Below, one piece after another: positions 1 to 8,766 of a stretch of 64,000 nucleotides of DNA (the stretch's first letter is position 1; every line of letters begins with the position of its first letter). The stretch covers positions 1-64,000 of the forward strand of contig DGWK01000011.1 of assembly GCA_002395235.1 (NCBI GenBank). The letters run 5' to 3'. A program made the position numbers and the translations under genes. Under the pieces are notes generated by a model. That model saw only the letters and a program-made list of their open reading frames with translations. It made no database searches and was not told where the DNA came from. Origin of the DNA: Lachnospiraceae bacterium UBA4260 (GTDB lineage Bacteria; Bacillota; Clostridia; Lachnospirales; Lachnospiraceae).

Positions 1-32
1 TTCGCTTAATGCGACAGCGCCTTTTAAAATGC

Positions 33-2882
33 TTACTTCTTATACTTTCTGTATGCCAGTACTGCAAGTCCGGCCAGTGCTGTTGCAAGGACCACGTCGA
101 TCGCGATTGCCGCTTTCTTCCAGCCTACCATGCCGCTCTGCAGATGCTCTTCATCATAAGCCCAGCTGTTAGCCGTGGTGTAGAGGATGTTGTGTGTGGC
201 CTGTCTCATGTACTGCACGTTGGAGGCAGCTGTCTTGTCGGTGACTTGGTTGGGGCCGCCCTCGAAAGTGGAGAGCATTGCATCAACGCCGTTTGCCAGT
301 GCCATATCCGCATTCATGAAGCCGTGACCGTTGTTGCGGAAGAAGTCGGAGACGATGAAGCCTCTGAAGCCCCACTCATCGCGGAGGATGGTGTTGTTGA
401 GTGCACTGATTTCACCTGCCCACTTGTTGCCGATGAAAGCCCAAGACTCCATGGCCGCATTGGCGCCGCCAACCTTGACTGCGATCTCAAAAGGCTTCAG
501 GTAGATCTCACGCATGGACTGCTCGGTTGCCCAGGCGCAGACCATCTTTCCGTTGGAGTCATACATGGCGAAATGCTTGATCGTGGAGTAAACACCCTCG
601 GTCATAGCGCCTGCGACAGCGTCGGCCGCCATATAGCCTGCGAGAACGCCATCCTCAGAGAAGTACTCGTAGTTTCTTGCTGTAAACGCGCTGCGGTGTG
701 TGTTCATGCCGGGCGCATACCAGCCGGTGGAGTTCATTTCCTTGGACATCCTGCCCATCATGGTGCCCCACTGGTTTGCCAGATCATGGCTCCAGGTGCA
801 GGTGATCACGACTTCGATCGGAAAACCGATGGAACCGGCGCCGGTGAAGTTGTTGTTGATAGCGGCAGGTCCGTCACTGTCGACGTTCTGTACTTTGCCA
901 ATGGACGGAATCGCAGGTGTCTGGTAACCGGACAGTGCGATCATATTGGACATCTCATCGACAGTCAGCTGATCGAGGAGGTCTTCCCAGATCGGGTCAT
1001 CATAGTCTTTGCCGCGTACGTCGGTGATCTTGAGAGAACCACTCTTGCCCGTCACAGGCATCTCGGCGTTGGGATCCACATAAGCCATGGGATCATAGTT
1101 GGAGTTGAGGTGATAGCCCTCTACATACCGCTCAGGCATGTTGAGATCAGAGGGAGCTGCAGTAGCAGCATCGTAGTTGGCGAACTTGTCTGCTCTGGAG
1201 AGGAATACCACGTCGCCCTGTGCATCCTGGAGCTGGTTGACAGCCGCAACCTTGTCGCTCTGTCTGGGATTGCTCTCGTTGTAGGTGATCGTGCTGCCCA
1301 GTGTAAAGGTTCTCTGGTCCAAAATAGTGTGAGAATCTGCGTTGACAGAGATGATGTAATCGCCCTGCTCAAGGACATAGCAGCCAGCACCCTTTTCGTC
1401 ATAGGAGGCCATATCTTCCTGATCAAAGGTGATTGTGACGACTTCGCTCTGTCCGGGCTCGATCATGCCGGTCTTGGCATAGCGCACGAGGTTGGCGCTT
1501 GCTTTCTCGATACCGCCGTTTGTATACGGGGGATTGAAATAGACTTCCACAGCGTCTTTACCGGCTACAGAACCGGTGTTGGTAACGGTAACATCGATGC
1601 TGATCTGTGTGCCGTCGACCTTGAGATCGCTCATCTTCTGCTCAAAGGTCGTGTAGGAGAGGCCGTAGCCGAAGGGGAACTGCACGGTTTTGTCATAGTC
1701 AATGATGCCTTCTGCAGCAGCGGTCTCATAGAACTTGTATCCCACATAGATGTTCTCAACATAGTTGGTGAAAGCAGGAGAGTAATTGGTGGGAACGCCC
1801 GCGTTCATGCCTTCGACAGTGAGGTCGAGGAGGTTCGCGTAATCACGCTTCTCTGCGTTGTTATAATAGGGTGCCTTTGTGATGTCATAAACAAAGGTGT
1901 CATTGGTGTGACCCGAAGGATTCACAGTGCCGCGCAGGATCTCGCCAAGTGCTGTGAAGCCGACGTTGCCGGGACCGGGCGCCCAGATGACGGACTTGAT
2001 CTGCTTGTATTCTTCTGTGAAGCCGAGTTCAAAGGCATATGCGCCGTTGTAAACGACGACGACATTATCAAAGTTGTCGCATACCAGCTTCACCATATCT
2101 TCTTCGGATTTGGTCAGCTGCAGGTAGTGCTCGCCGGCCTCGAAGTCATTATACTGACTGGAGTTCTGGACATAGGAGGCTTGGGACATATCCTGGGGAA
2201 TGTCATTGTGGCCTTCACCTGCCATTCTGGAGATGACGACGACTGCGGTATCGGAAAAGGCCTTTGCACCATCGATCAATTCATTTGTGTAATTCTCTGC
2301 CGGAGGCTCAGGCAGATCCCAGTTCTGCGCGGTGATGGATACCGCTGCACGGTTTTCTGCATAGCCCTTGTAGAAATCGATCAGATCCTGATTGATTTCA
2401 AATCCGGCGCTCTTAAGACCGTCGATCAGGCTGACTACCGGAAACAGGGCATTCATGCCGCCGGATCCTGCGCCGCCGTAGACGGGGTTGGTGGAAGCCC
2501 AGCCAAAGAGATTCAGATTGGTTGTATCTGCCAGAGGCAGCAGGTTCTCTTCATTCTGCAGGAGAACAAATCCCTCTTCAGCAATCTGCTGTGCGACGGC
2601 AGAGGCCTCAGCGGTTGTCTCTTCCGTTACCTGTCCACTGCCAGTGGCCAGTGTGATCAATGTATTCATGGGTCCGAAGCAGATCATGTTGACAACGATC
2701 GCGATGCCTGCGATGGCTGCGATCCATGCTTCCTTGCGGATCAAAGATTTCAGTTTCTTTCCTTTTTTGCCTACTGCGACTGTAATGATGATTGCAGCGA
2801 TCAGCAGTGCGGCGATGGCGATGAAGTAGGGTTTCAGTCCCTGCAGTACGCCAATCAGATCTTCCATTTCAAAAGATATCAT
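33..2882 (-). CDS. Membrane-anchored glycoside hydrolase family 3 (beta-glucosidase-like), reversed domain order
   Basis: 949 residues. GH3 enzymes remove terminal beta-linked sugars from oligosaccharides. Two hydrophobic segments lie near residues 19-38 and 51-70 and another near 923-943, with a lysine-rich tail, so the enzyme is probably held at the membrane. The GH3 C-terminal-type domain comes first (EEGFVLLQNEENLLPL near 100), then a fibronectin-III-like stretch. The TIM-barrel domain that normally comes first is last (DSDGPAAI, KHFAMYD, and IVSDFF with candidate nucleophile D846). The order is therefore permuted, as known for some ruminal GH3 enzymes. The ATG follows GGGAGG at a good distance. 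It is divergent from the TetR gene at 3103, its likely regulator (inference). The exact substrate cannot be told. Confidence 0.85.
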   Translation of the reverse strand: MISFEMEDLIGVLQGLKPYFIAIAALLIAAIIITVAVGKKGKKLKSLIRKEAWIAAIAGIAIVVNMICFGPMNTLITLATGSGQVTEETTAEASAVAQQIAEEGFVLLQNEENLLPLADTTNLNLFGWASTNPVYGGAGSGGMNALFPVVSLIDGLKSAGFEINQDLIDFYKGYAENRAAVSITAQNWDLPEPPAENYTNELIDGAKAFSDTAVVVISRMAGEGHNDIPQDMSQASYVQNSSQYNDFEAGEHYLQLTKSEEDMVKLVCDNFDNVVVVYNGAYAFELGFTEEYKQIKSVIWAPGPGNVGFTALGEILRGTVNPSGHTNDTFVYDITKAPYYNNAEKRDYANLLDLTVEGMNAGVPTNYSPAFTNYVENIYVGYKFYETAAAEGIIDYDKTVQFPFGYGLSYTTFEQKMSDLKVDGTQISIDVTVTNTGSVAGKDAVEVYFNPPYTNGGIEKASANLVRYAKTGMIEPGQSEVVTITFDQEDMASYDEKGAGCYVLEQGDYIISVNADSHTILDQRTFTLGSTITYNESNPRQSDKVAAVNQLQDAQGDVVFLSRADKFANYDAATAAPSDLNMPERYVEGYHLNSNYDPMAYVDPNAEMPVTGKSGSLKITDVRGKDYDDPIWEDLLDQLTVDEMSNMIALSGYQTPAIPSIGKVQNVDSDGPAAINNNFTGAGSIGFPIEVVITCTWSHDLANQWGTMMGRMSKEMNSTGWYAPGMNTHRSAFTARNYEYFSEDGVLAGYMAADAVAGAMTEGVYSTIKHFAMYDSNGKMVCAWATEQSMREIYLKPFEIAVKVGGANAAMESWAFIGNKWAGEISALNNTILRDEWGFRGFIVSDFFRNNGHGFMNADMALANGVDAMLSTFEGGPNQVTDKTAASNVQYMRQATHNILYTTANSWAYDEEHLQSGMVGWKKAAIAIDVVLATALAGLAVLAYRKYKK

Positions 2883-3044
2883 TGTTTACCTCCCTTTGTG
2901 ATGTAGAATTCTTTCCCTGTTCATTTGATGATACCGGTTTAAAATTTGGTGATTTTGTACGGATGAATCAAATGCTTCTCTTTCAATTTACTGATTTGGG
3001 CGCTTATTTGAAGAACAAGTCGGGACAATGTGTTATCATAATAG

Positions 3045-3063
3045 ACAGGTTGTCTAAACCTGT
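3045..3063. promoter_or_regulatory. Inverted-repeat operator candidate for the TetR regulator
   Basis: ACAGGTT, a 5-base spacer, then AACCTGT form a perfect 7-bp inverted repeat. A second overlapping dyad, AGACA-GGT-TGTCT, occupies 3043-3055. It lies in the 220-bp gap between the divergent GH3 and tetR genes, about 40 bp before the tetR start. TetR-family proteins usually bind such dyads in the divergent promoter region, so this is the best operator candidate here. Confidence 0.5.
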
Positions 3064-3102
3064 TCAGTAAATTGCTTGGGGAATTGTTTTTTTGGGGGGA
3101 CA

Positions 3103-3723
3103 ATGAAAAAAGAATTGAACAAAAACGACCGCCGTTATGCCTATACACACGGCGTCATTAAAGATGCCATGCTGGAGCTTTTGCATGAGACTTCCTTTAT
3201 CGAGATCACAGTGAGCGCTCTATGCCGGCAGGCGCAGGTCGGCCGCGCGACCTTTTACACGCACTATAACAACCTGACAGAGGTCATCGAGGAACTTGTT
3301 GAGGATGCAATCAAGGCAACAGACCGCAGCAGTGCCAAATCGGTAGATGGGATGCGGGAAGTGGCACGCTATTTGAACACGGATCACGGATTGCGGGAAC
3401 TGGAGTCCAAGATCCTGCTCTTGCCCATCTGTCAGCGCGTTGCGGACAATCCCAAGTACAATGTCCTGTTTAAAGACACTGCGCTGTCAGAGTATATTCT
3501 TTCTATGATCTACCGGCAGGAAAAGGATTATCAGATTGCAGAGCTCAAGAAATACGGCCTTTCGGAAAAGGAAGCGGAGATGTTGTTCACCTATATGCTG
3601 ACAGGAGCCTTTGCTGTCAACAAAGCGATGGGCTGGAAGAAGGATGAGGAGTGGATGCGCGTGCAGCGGATCATCCTGAATTTTGTCTGCGGGGGCATGG
3701 AGACGATTGAGAAGCTAAAATAG
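3103..3723 (+). CDS. TetR/AcrR family transcriptional regulator
   Basis: 206 residues from the ATG at 3103, chosen because GGGGGGA sits just before it; a TTG at 3076 would add nine unlikely residues. The N-terminus carries a typical TetR helix-turn-helix: FIEITVSALCRQAQVGRATFYTHY at about residues 30-55. The C-terminal half is a helical ligand/dimer domain of the type seen in DhaS-like regulators. It is divergently oriented to the GH3 gene, with a dyad between them, so local control of that gene and of itself is likely. The ligand is unknown. Confidence 0.85.
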   Translation: MKKELNKNDRRYAYTHGVIKDAMLELLHETSFIEITVSALCRQAQVGRATFYTHYNNLTEVIEELVEDAIKATDRSSAKSVDGMREVARYLNTDHGLRELESKILLLPICQRVADNPKYNVLFKDTALSEYILSMIYRQEKDYQIAELKKYGLSEKEAEMLFTYMLTGAFAVNKAMGWKKDEEWMRVQRIILNFVCGGMETIEKLK

Positions 3724-3763
3724 AATTTCGACAAGGAAATGATGAAAGAAAAGGAGATTGATC

Positions 3764-4159
3764 ATGCTGCATACAGGAATAAAGGGGAATAGAGAGCTGA
3801 CCGTCACGCAGGAACTGACCGCGCAGGCCATGGGAAGCGGAGAACTTCCTGTATTCGCGACGCCTGCCGTCATTGCGCTGGCAGAGGAAATAGCCTGGAG
3901 AAGCGTCGCGCCGGAGTTGGAGCCGGGACAGGGGACAGTTGGCACAGAACTGCATGTCGAACATATTTCTGCAACGCCGGTGGGCATGAAGGTGCGCTGC
4001 GAGACGGAACTTACAGAGATCGACAGAAGAAAGCTGTCATTCTCCGTCGTGGTCTACGATGAAGCAGGGGAGGTTGCCAGAGGCACACACTGCCGCTTTA
4101 TTGTGGACAACGAGAAGTTTCTGAAACGGGCAGAAAAGAAACTGGACGGCACGGCGTAA
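3764..4159 (+). CDS. FlK-like hot-dog thioesterase family protein
   Basis: 131 residues, single hot-dog domain. The ATG at 3764 sits seven bases after AAGGAG, so it is preferred to the TTG at 3758. The sequence matches the fluoroacetyl-CoA thioesterase-like family: FATPAVIALAEE (T33, E41/E42) and VEHISATPVG (H67) sit where the family has its Thr/Glu/His catalytic set. In most bacteria these proteins are generic acyl-CoA thioesterases of unknown substrate. It follows tetR by 40 bp on the same strand and could be cotranscribed with it. Confidence 0.75.
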   Translation: MLHTGIKGNRELTVTQELTAQAMGSGELPVFATPAVIALAEEIAWRSVAPELEPGQGTVGTELHVEHISATPVGMKVRCETELTEIDRRKLSFSVVVYDEAGEVARGTHCRFIVDNEKFLKRAEKKLDGTA

Positions 4160-4230
4160 AGCAGTAATCGGATATACGCCTTATCGGCGATGGGTGTCTT
4201 TGCGCAAAGCACGTTGACATGGAGGAAATA

Positions 4231-4692
4231 ATGTCTGTAGAAAAAGCCAAAAAGTATCTGGAAGAAAAAGGCTATCTGGACCGCGTGATTGAGCCGGAGG
4301 TCTCCACTGCGACGGTAGAATTGGCAGCTGCTGCCATCGGCGTGGAGCCGGGAAGAATCTGCAAATCGCTTTCTTTTGCCATCGATGAGAGGCCCATTCT
4401 GATTCTGGCGGAAGGAATGGCCAGAGTCGACAACAGAAAGTATAAGGACACGTTCGGCAAAAAGGCCAAGATGATCTCCCGCGATCTGGTGGAACAGTGG
4501 ATCGGACATGAGGCAGGCGGCGTCTGCCCCTTTGGCGTCAACGAGAATGTGGAGATCTATTTGGATGAAAGCCTTCGCAGGTGGGATGTGGTGTATCCGG
4601 CGGCCGGCAACGCGAACAGTGCCGTGCGGCTGACGCTGGAGGAACTGCAGGGGCTTGTGAATGCGCGGGGATGGGTTGACGTGTGCAAGTGA
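4231..4692 (+). CDS. YbaK/prolyl-tRNA synthetase-associated domain protein
   Basis: 153 residues. Single-domain members of this family are trans-editing deacylases that clear mischarged aminoacyl-tRNAs (Cys-tRNA-Pro or Ala-tRNA-Pro types). Family features are KSLSFAIDERPILILAEG near 46-63, a conserved lysine-rich stretch, GGVCPFGV near 96-103 and the closing NSAVRLTLEEL. The start at 4231 is supported by GGAGG at 4221-4225; an upstream in-frame ATG at 4219 has no ribosome site. Which tRNA it edits cannot be told from sequence alone. Confidence 0.85.
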   Translation: MSVEKAKKYLEEKGYLDRVIEPEVSTATVELAAAAIGVEPGRICKSLSFAIDERPILILAEGMARVDNRKYKDTFGKKAKMISRDLVEQWIGHEAGGVCPFGVNENVEIYLDESLRRWDVVYPAAGNANSAVRLTLEELQGLVNARGWVDVCK

Positions 4693-4749
4693 GGCGGCCT
4701 GGCATTGGGCACATCAGGTTGTTTCCCTTCCATGTGCCCAAACGCCGCC
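4693..4749. terminator. Stem-loop between convergent genes
   Basis: TTGGGCACAT (4705-4714) and ATGTGCCCAA (4732-4741) form a perfect 10-bp stem, flanked by GGCGGC and GCCGCC that could extend it past an asymmetric internal loop. It lies between the convergent ybaK-like gene and the L,D-transpeptidase. No U-tract follows on either strand, so it is only a possible terminator or 3'-end stabiliser. Confidence 0.4.
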
Positions 4750-4768
4750 GGGCCAACGAAAATCCAGA

Positions 4769-6043
4769 TCAATAATTCCCAATCTCACCCTGGTTCCGCA
4801 CAATGATCATATACACGCCGTTGCGGCTCATGACAAGAAGCCGTTTCATGACGGACTCCTCGACGCTGACGCAGCCGGCGGTGGACCAGTGGTCGTAGCT
4901 CTTGCAGTGCAGGAAGATGGCGGAGCCCTTCTTGTAGACGGTCGGATTGCGGTTGAAGCCGATGGCCATCGCGTACTTGTACTGGTAATAGCTAATCAGA
5001 TGCTCTCCGGCGACCGGCCTTGTGCTTTCCACCCACTGATTGTAGGTGCTGTATTCGCCGGACCAGTAGGAATTGTTGGTGACCTTGCGATACTGCATGG
5101 CACTGCCCGGATTGGCGGCGATGCCAAAACCGTGCAGGATCGGGAAGGAGCCGACGGGCGTCGTCCGGTCGCCCTCGTGCCGGTCGGTGCTCATGCCGTT
5201 ACTGCCATAGCCGCAGTAAGCAGAAAGCTTGCGGTTCCAGTACCCCTGTGCGTCCTTCTCCCAGAAGGAGAGATTGTGGTCCACAACCAGAATGATCTGC
5301 TTGGTCTTTTTGGCAGTCGCTGTTCTGGCCAGCGCATTGGCCACGGCCTGCGTGGCGGCGTCCTGGTATTCGCGGGCTGTGATTCCTGCCGAGTTGACCT
5401 GTCCCAGCACTTTCATTTTGCTGTGGTAGACGCGAACCGTGTAGACGTTTTTCTCCGTTGCGGAGGCTGTCTTGTCCACGTAGGAGAGCTTGTCGGAAGA
5501 CACGTAGGCGATCGTTTTCCACTTGGGCGAAGAGGTCGATTTGCGGTAGATCCTATAGTAGTCGCCGCCGGCGGTCTTGTTCCATTTCAGCGTAACTGCC
5601 TTCTTCCCCGCATTCCAAACAGCGCTCTGCAGGGTGACCTTGTCCGGAATATTCTGTGCTGTGAGTCCCTTGTGGTCATATTCGCCATAGCGCCTGCTTG
5701 TGCTGTTGTAGGCGCGAACGGTATAGGTATAATTTCGCCCGATTACAATCGGAAATTTGGAGGAGTAGACATGCGTGTAGCTGCGCGCAGAGCCGCTCAC
5801 TTTCGCGATTTTGGTCCACTTGGTCTCGCCTTCCCGCCTGTAATAAATATGATATTGACTGGCGCCGGTGGTACCTTTCCAGTTGATCGTGATCTTGTGG
5901 TATCCGGGCGATTCGATGGAGACAAGTGCCACCTTGCCCGGAACTGTATCAGATGCTGCCTGCGCAGGGATTTCCGGCACAGTGCTTAGCGCCAGGACCA
6001 TTGCCAGGGCAAGCGCAAGCAACCTTTGCAAATACTGTTTCAT
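4769..6043 (-). CDS. Secreted L,D-transpeptidase (YkuD domain) with fibronectin-III-like repeats
   Basis: 424 residues. It begins with a signal peptide (hydrophobic core LLALALAMVLAL, cleavage near AQA-A at about residue 29). Two fibronectin-III-like modules follow (about 35-125 and 130-210), then a linker and the catalytic YkuD domain. The catalytic motif is atypical but complete: H379 in FLHC and C391 in STAGCV, where many members have SHGC. Such enzymes make 3-3 peptidoglycan crosslinks or anchor proteins to peptide stems. The ATG overlaps the stop of the upstream reductase fragment (TGATG), so translation was probably coupled to it. Confidence 0.85.
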   Translation of the reverse strand: MKQYLQRLLALALAMVLALSTVPEIPAQAASDTVPGKVALVSIESPGYHKITINWKGTTGASQYHIYYRREGETKWTKIAKVSGSARSYTHVYSSKFPIVIGRNYTYTVRAYNSTSRRYGEYDHKGLTAQNIPDKVTLQSAVWNAGKKAVTLKWNKTAGGDYYRIYRKSTSSPKWKTIAYVSSDKLSYVDKTASATEKNVYTVRVYHSKMKVLGQVNSAGITAREYQDAATQAVANALARTATAKKTKQIILVVDHNLSFWEKDAQGYWNRKLSAYCGYGSNGMSTDRHEGDRTTPVGSFPILHGFGIAANPGSAMQYRKVTNNSYWSGEYSTYNQWVESTRPVAGEHLISYYQYKYAMAIGFNRNPTVYKKGSAIFLHCKSYDHWSTAGCVSVEESVMKRLLVMSRNGVYMIIVRNQGEIGNY

Positions 6044-6812
6044 CAAACTTGTACCTCTCCGGCCAGAATTCTCTTATAATCCGCCAGGTTCTTCTTGAGG
6101 AGTTCGGGCGTATCGAGCTCATAGGGACAGCGCTTTGTGCACTGACGGCAGTTGATGCAGGTCTCGATTTTGGCCATCTTTTCCTGCCAGGCTTCAGAAA
6201 GCCAGCCTGCGGAAGGCGCGCGGCGGACCATCAGGGACATGCGGGCGCAGTTGTTGATCTCAATTCCCATGGGACAAGGCAGGCAGTAACCGCAGCCGCG
6301 GCAGAAGTCACCGGCTAGTTCGTCCTGTTCACCCTTTATGTATTCAGCAATCTCCCCGGTCATAGACGGCGTGTCGGTCATATAGGACAGCCACTCGGCG
6401 AGTTCCGTCTCGCGCTGGATGCCCCAGATCGGGACCAGATTGTCGAACTGTGTCATATAGGCCATGGCCGCGTCGGAGCGGGTGATCAGGCCGCCGGCCA
6501 GCGCCTTCATGCAGATAAAGCCCATGTCCGCCTTGACGCAGGATTCGACCAGCGCGATTTCCTTCCCGGAGGACAGATAGCTGAAGGGATACTGCAGCGT
6601 CTCGTATAGGCCGGATTCGATGATCTCCTGTGCGACAGCCAGCTTGTGGGTCGTGATACCAATGTGGCGGATCAGGCCTTTCTCCTTGGCTTCTACAAGA
6701 CACTCGTACATGCCGGTCCCGTCGCCGGGCTTGTAGCACTGCTGCACCATGTGCAGCTGATAGATGTCGATATAGTCGGTGCGCAGGTTTTTAAGCGACG
6801 TCTCCTTATAAT
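6043..6812 (-). pseudogene. 5'-truncated aldo/keto reductase with C-terminal [4Fe-4S] domain
   Basis: The frame encodes the back half of an iron-sulfur aldo/keto reductase: SLKNLRTDYIDIYQLH, then GLIRHIGITTHK, then a ferredoxin-like tail with CRGCGYCLPCP and CINCRQCTKRCPYEL. Homology begins at about KETSLKNL (near 6812). The expected N-terminal part, including the first barrel strands and the catalytic Asp/Tyr region, is missing. Upstream of that point the frame runs into the 3' end of the neighbouring hydrolase gene and stops resembling the family. An internal ATG at 6750 would give 235 residues, which could not fold as a full barrel. I read it as a broken gene. Confidence 0.8.
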
Positions 6813-6821
6813 TGTTGTTTG

Positions 6822-8531
6822 TTACCGCAGCGCCTCAAAATACTCCTGCCTTACCGCCTGCGCTTCTGGCACAAATTCCATCGCGCCCCAGCAGTGCATC
6901 ATCCCCCTGCCGATGTGTATGTGAAGAGGCACATGGCACTTCGCACACGCAGCCTTCATGTCCTTCAGATAGGCAATCATGACTTCCCTTGTTCCGTAGA
7001 AAATATCAATGGGCGGGAAACCCGTCATATCAAAAAGGATCGGGCTCAGCAGATATGCCTCGTCTCCGGTCGCCAACACCGGCGCGATCTCGTCAAAAAA
7101 TCCCGGCGGAATCATCACATCCACTTTGGTGCGCTTCTCCATCTCGGCTTTCTGACTCTCACTTGGCGGTACCTGGAGCCCGGGCGACTGCAGCACCAGC
7201 TTGCCGGGATACGGAGTGTCCATCTTCTCGTGTTTGATATACATGCAGAGAGACAAGGCCAGTCCGCCTCCTGAGGACGTCCCGAAGAATCGGACCTGTT
7301 CCGCAGGAAATCCATTCAGAATCTCTTGATAAACTTTGAGAGTGTTCTGCACCGTCTCTACAAGCTTGTGGTCTGGCGCCATCGGGTAGAGTGGGAACCA
7401 CACTTCTGCATCACAGTTCCTGGCGATCTGGCCACACAAGATGATGTCGCCCGGATCCGGAGGCAAAATATACCCACCTCCAAACAAATACAGGACAGCC
7501 CTCTGCGGCTTTGTGCCTGAGACTCTGACCACATAACAGGTCGTTCCATCGATCAGCTTCGTCTCCACATCAAATTCAGGGCGCATTTTCTCAAACGGCA
7601 CCTTCAGCGGCTTTTTCTGAAGCTTAGAGTATTTTGCCAGGAGTTTGTCGAAATTTTCTCCCTTCTTATCAAGCATCTTGTTGACACCGAGCACACTAAA
7701 CAAGGCCTTGACAATCTTGTACTGTACGCTGGTCTGCACCGGAGTTCCCGCGGATCCCCTGTGCGCGGCACGCGATTCGTCCGCCGAAGGAGCATTCATC
7801 CAGCGCTCCATCTCCTCCACATATTCCTTAGGGTGCGCCGCCATATAGCCGCAATGGCCGTAGCCTTCGCGAATCACCGGTGTAACTGAAGGCATGTAGG
7901 TCTTCATAGCTTTCCGCGAGATCTTCAGGTCAAAATCTCCGCTGCCATACTCCAGATGAAGTTTGGACTGCTGCGATTGCGTAAGCGGCTTTAGATCATA
8001 GTGGCAGCAGGCATAGCAAATGTTGTCCACATCACTGAGGGTGATCCGCTCAAAGTTTGCCGTCATCATTTTAGCAAAATCATATCCGTACATCTCCACA
8101 AGAGTAGGTGACGCGTCCACGTGCGACTTGTCCAGCATCTTCTTGCGCTTGCGGAACATATTGCGCATGACCACTTCTGCTACAGCCGCATCTTTGTTCA
8201 GGGCGACGCCGTCAAACCAGGCTTTTCCGACCGCAAAGTCCGGGTCCATGAACAGGCGGTACGCAACTGCAACTCCCATAGAAGCGCCGTACAAAAGATC
8301 AATCTTCTTATAATCATTCTCCACCAGATAGGCCTTCAGTTCCCTGTATTCTTCTTCTGCGCTAATATAAGCCCCGGCCTTTCCATGCCCGCCCTGGTCC
8401 GGCGCAATGAAGAAATGATTCCCTTTGAAATAAGGCTTCATAAGCTGGTACAGATCCTCTCCTGATACCATCATGGGTGCCAGGAGAACTACTTTAGGGT
8501 CTTCCGGATTTCCATATACATGAATGAACAT
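6822..8531 (-). CDS. Fused two-domain alpha/beta hydrolase
   Basis: 569 residues from the ATG at 8531, eight bases after GGGAGG; a GTG at 8540 overlaps that site. Domain 1 (about 10-240) is an alpha/beta hydrolase with nucleophile elbow YGASMGVA and a late GYGHCGY histidine. Domain 2 (about 330-569) resembles hormone-sensitive-lipase/acetyl-esterase enzymes: oxyanion GGGY, elbow GTSSGGGL, and final MMHCW histidine. Both catalytic sets look intact. Substrates are unknown. The stop codon lies about 10 bp from the break in the aldo/keto reductase, and the gene belongs to the accessory patch up to rlmI. Confidence 0.75.
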   Translation of the reverse strand: MFIHVYGNPEDPKVVLLAPMMVSGEDLYQLMKPYFKGNHFFIAPDQGGHGKAGAYISAEEEYRELKAYLVENDYKKIDLLYGASMGVAVAYRLFMDPDFAVGKAWFDGVALNKDAAVAEVVMRNMFRKRKKMLDKSHVDASPTLVEMYGYDFAKMMTANFERITLSDVDNICYACCHYDLKPLTQSQQSKLHLEYGSGDFDLKISRKAMKTYMPSVTPVIREGYGHCGYMAAHPKEYVEEMERWMNAPSADESRAAHRGSAGTPVQTSVQYKIVKALFSVLGVNKMLDKKGENFDKLLAKYSKLQKKPLKVPFEKMRPEFDVETKLIDGTTCYVVRVSGTKPQRAVLYLFGGGYILPPDPGDIILCGQIARNCDAEVWFPLYPMAPDHKLVETVQNTLKVYQEILNGFPAEQVRFFGTSSGGGLALSLCMYIKHEKMDTPYPGKLVLQSPGLQVPPSESQKAEMEKRTKVDVMIPPGFFDEIAPVLATGDEAYLLSPILFDMTGFPPIDIFYGTREVMIAYLKDMKAACAKCHVPLHIHIGRGMMHCWGAMEFVPEAQAVRQEYFEALR

Positions 8532-8570
8532 TACATGCACCTCCCATGCAATTAGTTTCTTCTAACTCTA

Positions 8571-8615
8571 TAATCAAAATATATACCTCGCCCGCCAATA
8601 TGGCAAGCAAGGTAT
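8571..8615 (-). terminator. Hairpin terminator after the three-gene unknown cluster
   Basis: Read on the minus strand, ATACCTTGCTTGCC pairs with GGCGGGCGAGGTAT across a short ATATT loop, giving 14 pairs with three G-U wobbles, followed by ATATTTTGATTAT. This fits an intrinsic terminator for the gene ending at 8767. It would separate the trio from the hydrolase, although the hydrolase promoter is then hard to place in the remaining 40 bp. Confidence 0.55.
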
Positions 8616-8766
8616 CACTGGTTCAGATTGGCCACTTAACTTTGGTGCAAAAAACTCCTATGATCAGATCCCCGGATGCTCCTCTTCTTAGATAGCTATT
8701 TATTAAATTTTAAATACAAAAAGCTGTGGATCAGAACGATCTGCTTAATCTCCTTTTAGCTTCTTT

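Noticed and set aside
9..2906. Long plus-strand open frame opposite the GH3 gene
   Set aside because: It mirrors the GH3 coding sequence, has no family features and no ribosome site. GC-rich coding DNA often gives such shadow frames.
6043..6750. Functional short aldo/keto reductase starting at the internal ATG (6750)
   Set aside because: It would lack the first barrel strands and active-site region, and family sequence continues upstream of that ATG to about 6812.
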